Source: JBGAPI01 sp044221335
GTDB taxonomy: Bacteria > Pseudomonadota > Gammaproteobacteria > Xanthomonadales > Ahniellaceae
Assembly (NCBI GenBank): GCA_044221335.1
Contig: JBGAPI010000002.1
Coordinates: 62,001-126,000 of the forward strand
Direction of reading: 5' to 3'
DNA length: 64,000 nucleotides
In this document: positions 59,782 to 64,000 of the stretch, piece by piece
How the letters are laid out: every line of letters begins with the position of its first letter
Numbering within the stretch: position 1 is the first letter of the stretch
Position numbers and translations under genes: made by a program
The notes under the pieces: generated by a model
Database searches by the model: none
What the model was told of the DNA's origin: nothing
Seen by the model: only the letters and a program-made list of their open reading frames with translations

Positions 59782-62538
59782 TCACTCGCTGGAGGCGAGG
59801 CAGGATAGGGGCTCGGCGCGTGCCGCGAGCTGCCGTGCGAGTTCCTCGTCGCCGACGGTGACGACGAGCTTGCGCAGGTGGTCGAAGCTGCGTGCGACGG
59901 TGCAAGGCCGCGACCGTATGCCCGCGACGACAAGAGCGGCTCGCGCATGCTCGATCAGGGCCGCGCGGTCATGGCCGGCCGCGGCCGCGCGGGCGAGCAC
60001 GACGAGCGGCTGAAGCCGTTCGTGCAGAGTCGTCGCCGGCGGCGCGCGCAGTGCCGCCTGGGCCGCGCGGGTCGCGGCAGCGACATCGCCCGCCCGGAGC
60101 TGAGCGTCGGCGAGCACGGCCTCGAGCCCGCCGAGAAATTCCTTCGAGAGCTCCGGCGAGGATTCGGCACGCCGGACGCAGGCGTCGATCTCCGGGAGGG
60201 CGCCGCGCGCCTCGCCCGCGCGTGCACGGGCCTCGGCGGCGGAGCAGTCGTCGCCGAGACCGACCAGTGCGGGAACGCTCTGCAGCGCGTCGCGCTGGCG
60301 CCCCGCCTCGGCGAACTCGGTCGCCGCATGCGCATAGTCCGCGCGCTCGAACGCGGATTCGCCGAGGTTGCCGTGGGTCGCGGCGAGCATCGCGTGCGGC
60401 GCGACAAGCAATTGGCTGAAGATCGCCAGCGCGCGCTGGAAGTGGCGCTCGGCCTCCTCCGGATGGCCGGCGCGGAGCTCCAGGGTGCCGCGCGAGTTCT
60501 GCACGTAGGCCGCGATGACGTGCGGCCCGGTCAGCAGCGCGCCGGCGGTCGCCTCGGCTTCCGCGAGGCGGGCGCGTGCCGCATCGAACTGGCCGAGTTC
60601 GACCTCGCGCAGCGACAGCGTCTCCAGTGCGCTGACGACCGCGAGGTCGCGATCGCCGTGGATCGCGCGCGCCAGGGCGAGGTTGCGCTCGAGCAGCGGA
60701 ATCGCTTCCGGCGTCCGCCCGAGCTCGGCGAGCACCTCGCCGTAGAGTTCGAGCGACTCCTGCAGCAGCGGATCCTGCGGGTCGCCCGACCGCTCCGCCA
60801 GCGATTTCGCCTCCGCCAGCAGCCGCGCCGCCGTGTCGCGCTCGTCCAGCACCTGCACCAGCTGGCCCAGCCGCAGCAGTGCGCGGATCCGCGCGGGACC
60901 GGACACGCCGCCGGCACGGTCGTAGCGCTCGAGAGCCCCGCGCAGGCGCCCGGCGCCCTCGCGGTAGTGGCTCTCGCGGAACGCGGTGTGCCCGAGCTGC
61001 GCCTCGCAGTCGAGCCACAGCGGCGAGCCATCGCCGAAGGCCGCGAGCGCGAGGGCCGCGGCCTCCTCAATGTGGGTGCGCGCCGCCTGCAGCCGTCCGT
61101 AGCCGCGCTCGAGTTCGCCGATCGTCGCCAGGATCGACGCCAGCGACTCGGGGTCGTCGACGAAGCGCTCGTGTGCGCGCCGCGCGCCGCGGTCGAGCTG
61201 CTCGGTCGGCGTGCCGGGCGACGCGCCCGGACCGAGGCTGCGCATCAGTTCGATGACGAAGTCGCGGGTGACCCGGTTGCGTTCCGCGTCGTGGCGAGCG
61301 GCCTCCGCCGCCCGATCGGCGCGCAGCGATTCGCGCCAGCTGTACAAGGCCAGCCCGGAGAGCGCGAGCGCGGAGGCCGTGACCAGGCCGAACACCAGCG
61401 CGTGGCGGCGCACGAACTTCCCGGCGCGGTAGCGGAAAGTGCCGGCGCGGGCCCGCACCGGCTCTCCGGCCAGCCAGCGCTCGAGGTCGTCGCCGAACGC
61501 GGCCGCGCTGGCGTAGCGCAGCTCCGGCTCGCGCCGGAGCGCGCGTTCGAGGATCGCGTCGAGATCGCCGCGCAGGTGGCCGCGCAGCGCGGCCGCACCA
61601 CCGCTCGCCACGGCGACGCCGGAGTCCGCGACGATCCGCGCGGACGGCAGCTGCAGGCGACCGTCGGGGTGGAACGCGACGCGGGCGCCGGTCAGCATCT
61701 CGTGCAGCACCGCGCCGAGGCCGTAGACGTCGGTCGCGGTGGTGATGCCGCCGCGCGCGAACTGTTCGGGCGCCGCGTAGGCCGGCGTGAGCACGGCGAC
61801 CCCGGTACGGGTCGCATCGGCATCGGAGTCGAACGGATCGATCAGCTTCGCGATGCCGAAGTCGAGCAGGCGCACGGCGCCGTCCGCATCGACCAGCACG
61901 TTGTGCGGCTTCAGGTCGCGATGGACGATCAGGTTGCGGTGCGCATGCGCGACCGCGGCGCAGACGTCGACGAACAGCCGGACGCGGCGGGTGCCGTCGA
62001 GCCCGCGCGCGTCGCAGTGCGCGGTGATCGGCAGCCCGTCGACGTATTCCATCGCGATGTAGGGCACCCCGGCCGCGGTGATGCCGGCGTCGTGCAGGCG
62101 GGTGATGTTCGGGTGCGACAGCCGCGCCAGGATGCGCTGCTCGCGGACGAAGCGCTCGCGCCACTCCGGCGTCGCGAGCGCCGCGCGCATGCATTTCACG
62201 GCGACCCGCTGGGGCAGCGCCTCATCGCGATGGGCGGCGAGCCACACCGTCGCCATCCCGCCCTCGCCGAGCAGCCGCTCGAGGCGGTAGCGGCCGACCT
62301 CGGTGCCCGGCCCCGCACCCTCGGTCGCGGAGACCGCGAGCAGGTCCCCGGCGAGCGCCCCGACGTCGCGATCGAGCAGGCCCGGCGCATCCATCAGCCG
62401 GATCAGCCGGACACCCTGTTCGCGCCACTCCACGGGGATGGCGGCATCGGCGAGCGCACGCGCGCGGTCCTCGTCGTCGAGATCGAGCAGCCGGTCGAGC
62501 CATTCGGCCCGCGACGGCGTCGCCGGGTCGGGCTTCAA
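59782..62538 (-). CDS. membrane Ser/Thr protein kinase with TPR-like periplasmic tail (PknS-like)
   Basis: A 918-residue protein starting at TTG 62538, which overlaps the stop of the sigma-factor gene (TTGA); downstream in-frame GTG codons are alternatives. The kinase domain (about 83-345) is complete: LGEGGMATVW, Lys115 (VAVK), HRDLK (206-210), DFG (226-228) and AAPEQ. One membrane helix near residues 375-395 is followed by about 500 residues of helical TPR-like repeats. Gene order and fusion type match kinases that switch on ECF43 sigma factors by phosphorylating them. Confidence 0.85.
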   Translation of the reverse strand: MKPDPATPSRAEWLDRLLDLDDEDRARALADAAIPVEWREQGVRLIRLMDAPGLLDRDVGALAGDLLAVSATEGAGPGTEVGRYRLERLLGEGGMATVWLAAHRDEALPQRVAVKCMRAALATPEWRERFVREQRILARLSHPNITRLHDAGITAAGVPYIAMEYVDGLPITAHCDARGLDGTRRVRLFVDVCAAVAHAHRNLIVHRDLKPHNVLVDADGAVRLLDFGIAKLIDPFDSDADATRTGVAVLTPAYAAPEQFARGGITTATDVYGLGAVLHEMLTGARVAFHPDGRLQLPSARIVADSGVAVASGGAAALRGHLRGDLDAILERALRREPELRYASAAAFGDDLERWLAGEPVRARAGTFRYRAGKFVRRHALVFGLVTASALALSGLALYSWRESLRADRAAEAARHDAERNRVTRDFVIELMRSLGPGASPGTPTEQLDRGARRAHERFVDDPESLASILATIGELERGYGRLQAARTHIEEAAALALAAFGDGSPLWLDCEAQLGHTAFRESHYREGAGRLRGALERYDRAGGVSGPARIRALLRLGQLVQVLDERDTAARLLAEAKSLAERSGDPQDPLLQESLELYGEVLAELGRTPEAIPLLERNLALARAIHGDRDLAVVSALETLSLREVELGQFDAARARLAEAEATAGALLTGPHVIAAYVQNSRGTLELRAGHPEEAERHFQRALAIFSQLLVAPHAMLAATHGNLGESAFERADYAHAATEFAEAGRQRDALQSVPALVGLGDDCSAAEARARAGEARGALPEIDACVRRAESSPELSKEFLGGLEAVLADAQLRAGDVAAATRAAQAALRAPPATTLHERLQPLVVLARAAAAGHDRAALIEHARAALVVAGIRSRPCTVARSFDHLRKLVVTVGDEELARQLAARAEPLSCLASSE

Positions 62539-63101
62539 GCCTCGCGGCCCATCGCGTCGTAGATGAAGGCGCGGGCCTTGCGCCAGTCGCGCTCGACCGT
62601 GCGCCGTTCGACGCCGAGGATCTTCGCGACGTCCTCCACCGCGAGTCCGGCGAAGAAGCGCAGCTCGACCATCTCCACCATCCGTGGCTGGGTCTCGGCG
62701 AGGCGCCGGAGCGCCTCGTCGAGCGCCAGCAGGTCGACGACCTCGTCGGGCTGCTCGATGTCGTGGAGCTCGAGGTCGAGGTGCACGGCGCCGCCGCCCC
62801 GCTTCTCGGTGCCACGGCGTCGCGCACGGTCGATCAGGATGCTGCGCATCGCGCGCGCCGCGTAGCCGAAGAAATGGGCGCGGTCGCGCCACGGGATCTC
62901 GGCGTCGCCGAACAGCGAGAAGTAGGCGTCATGCACCAGCGCGGTGGTCGCGAGCGATGGCGAGGCGCGCTCGCCTTGGAGCTGACGCCGCGCCATTTCC
63001 TTCAGGCGGGCGTAGATCAGCGGCAGGACCGCGTTCGCCGCCTCCGCATCACCGGAGCTGGCCCGGCCCAGGAGCTGGGTGATGTCGACCATGAGCGGCA
63101 T
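62535..63101 (-). CDS. ECF43-type RNA polymerase sigma factor
   Basis: A 188-residue sigma factor of the Sig-70_X6 type. Region 2 reads SLATTALVHDAYFSLF, where ordinary ECF factors have an acidic DAEDLVQE segment; the acidic residues are replaced by Thr52/Thr53. In ECF43 members with partner kinases, a threonine in this part is phosphorylated to enable core binding. Region 4 is normal (MVEMVELRFFAGLAVEDVAKILGVERRTVERDWRKARAFI). GGAGGGG precedes the start. The kinase gene follows at once. Confidence 0.85.
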   Translation of the reverse strand: MPLMVDITQLLGRASSGDAEAANAVLPLIYARLKEMARRQLQGERASPSLATTALVHDAYFSLFGDAEIPWRDRAHFFGYAARAMRSILIDRARRRGTEKRGGGAVHLDLELHDIEQPDEVVDLLALDEALRRLAETQPRMVEMVELRFFAGLAVEDVAKILGVERRTVERDWRKARAFIYDAMGREA

Positions 63102-63402
63102 GGTAGCTTGCCCCTCCGACCGGTGTCGCCGATGACCTTTGAACTACTCGTCCGGATCGATCGCCATGTCGACGACCACCTCCCCGGATTCGCCGCGTGC
63201 TCGTTCGCGGATGCCGACGGCACGATCCACCGCTTCACCGACAAAGTGTCCGTCGTCACGACCAGACACCTGAGGGCGGACCGCGACGGCCCGCAAGCGG
63301 GCGGCCGACCAGTCGAGCAGGGCGGCCACTGGCCGCCGTTGCCTCGACGCGGGATCGGGAAGCGGAAGCCGCGAGGTCTCGCGGTGGCGGGCGGTGCCCG
63401 CC
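63102..63402. other. intergenic region with inverted repeats
   Basis: This region holds the sigma-factor promoter and, at its right end, the hairpin attached to the FG-GAP gene stop codon. CCGCGAG-GT-CTCGCGG at 63369-63384 is another short palindrome. I see no gene in it. Confidence 0.5.
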
Positions 63403-63406
63403 CTAC
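63386..63406 (-). repeat. GTAG-headed REP-like hairpin
   Basis: On the minus strand GTAG is followed by GGCGGGC-ACC-GCCCGCC, a perfect seven-base stem. The TAG of the head is the stop codon of the FG-GAP gene, as with the DUF4139 and gatB hairpins. Confidence 0.5.
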
Positions 63407-64000
63407 GGCGTCGCCGGCGCGCAGCTCCCCGACGAGGGCGAGATCAGCCGCACCAGCGGGATGCGGCCGTGCAGGTTCTCCTCCGGCAGCGAGTAGGTGA
63501 TCTGTGCCTCGGTGCAGGACGTCTGTTCGAAGGTCGCGCTGCCGACCGCGCGGGTGCTGGTGCTGCGCGGGTTGTCGAACGCGCCGCCGCTGGTGAGGAA
63601 GATCGGCAGCTCGGCGACCGTGCCCGCGTAGCTGCCCTGCAGGGTCAACCAGCGCTGCTCCGGGCTGCCGACCTTGGCGGCGGTGGGGGTGGCGGTCGCG
63701 TAGGTGAACCACGCGACGAACAGGAACGGATTGTTGCCGCGGACGTCGGCGAGGAAGCCCTGCCCGACCGTCGCCGGGTTGTACCAGGCGCCGGTGCTGC
63801 CGGCGTCGATCGCGGTCGGGCGCTGGCTGTTGCGCGCGATGGAGCCCGCGAAGATCTCGACCTGGTTCGCCGGCTGGCCGGCGACCACGAAGTCCAGGCG
63901 GCCGTCGCCGTCGAGGTCGCCGAGGCCGACGGCGTCGAAGCCGAACTGACCGCCCGCAGTGCGACCATTGACCGTCTGCAGCACCTGGCCGCTGGCGCCC
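63403..64000 (-). CDS. FG-GAP-repeat secreted protein, C-terminal part (5' end outside window)
   Basis: The frame is open to the right edge. The visible 198 residues begin with an FG-GAP/VCBS calcium-binding repeat (GLGDLDGDGRLDFVVAG), then a C-terminal domain of about 115 residues starting GAWYNPATVGQGFLADV and continuing FVAWFTYATATPTAAK, LTLQGSYAGTV and GGAFDNPRSTS. This domain shape occurs at the ends of many Lysobacterales secreted proteins. The function is unknown. Confidence 0.7.
   Translation of the reverse strand, partial: GASGQVLQTVNGRTAGGQFGFDAVGLGDLDGDGRLDFVVAGQPANQVEIFAGSIARNSQRPTAIDAGSTGAWYNPATVGQGFLADVRGNNPFLFVAWFTYATATPTAAKVGSPEQRWLTLQGSYAGTVAELPIFLTSGGAFDNPRSTSTRAVGSATFEQTSCTEAQITYSLPEENLHGRIPLVRLISPSSGSCAPATP

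Noticed and set aside
1..64000. tRNA, rRNA, CRISPR or prophage signals
   Set aside because: I found no rRNA or tRNA sequence, no regularly spaced direct repeats and no integrase or phage structural gene anywhere in the window.

Overview
This is a high-GC, gene-dense stretch of a Gammaproteobacterium, most likely of the order Lysobacterales (Xanthomonadales). The evidence is indirect: an aryl-polyene/xanthomonadin-type pigment cluster, gatCAB in operon order, a sigma factor paired with a DUF3379-type anti-sigma factor, an ECF43-type sigma factor next to a Ser/Thr kinase, and TAG-headed REP-like hairpins of the kind known from Stenotrophomonas. I see no rRNA, tRNA or CRISPR array. Both ends cut a gene: an MtrB/PioB-type outer-membrane protein on the left and an FG-GAP secreted protein on the right.

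Layout. 0-8 kb: end of the MtrB-like gene, a small membrane protein, an LTA-synthase-like sulfatase-fold protein, a DUF4139 protein, a DMT exporter and a Tyr/Gly-rich lipoprotein. 7.2-11 kb: a compact region where I read three sigma-54 (-24/-12) promoters within about 650 bp. One drives a structured small RNA of about 120 nt ending in a rho-independent terminator (minus strand), one lies before a GNAT acetyltransferase, and one before a MacB/FtsX-type permease. 11-21 kb: parA-parB, an ECF sigma/anti-sigma pair, a cupredoxin, gatC-gatA-gatB, a second ECF sigma/membrane partner pair and a small secreted protein.

21.2-37.5 kb: an aryl-polyene cluster of 18 tightly spaced, same-strand genes: chain-length-factor-like protein, two acyltransferases, two ACPs, an adenylating ligase fused to a hot-dog dehydratase, glycosyltransferase, aromatic ammonia-lyase, thioesterase, LolA-like carrier, MMPL exporter, methyltransferase, DUF3261 lipoprotein, two ketosynthases, a second dehydratase and a ketoreductase. 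Together they would deaminate an aromatic amino acid, load the acid on an ACP, extend it without reducing the double bonds, and move the lipid-linked pigment to the outer membrane.

37.5-54.7 kb: an accessory region with a sugar-nucleotide epimerase, large secreted proteins (a GHSQG lipase-like protein and one ending in a FADGFE motif), a thioesterase, a lower-GC EVE-like/HNH nuclease (probable modification-dependent restriction), a second permease of the MacB/FtsX type, a variant-repeat protein, an amidohydrolase, a YhhN protein and a SRPBCC protein. 54.9-58.8 kb: a translationally coupled operon of a solute-binding protein, a solute-binding/VWA lipoprotein, a membrane protein and an RHH/PIN pair whose PIN protein seems to lack one catalytic acid. 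58.9-64 kb: an LpxH-like phosphoesterase, a Ser/Thr kinase with a TPR-like tail, its ECF43-like sigma factor, and the start of an FG-GAP protein.

Three copies of a 112-113 bp palindromic repeat (CGTCATTGCGAG termini) sit at gene ends or between genes at 13.2, 19.3 and 39.1 kb.
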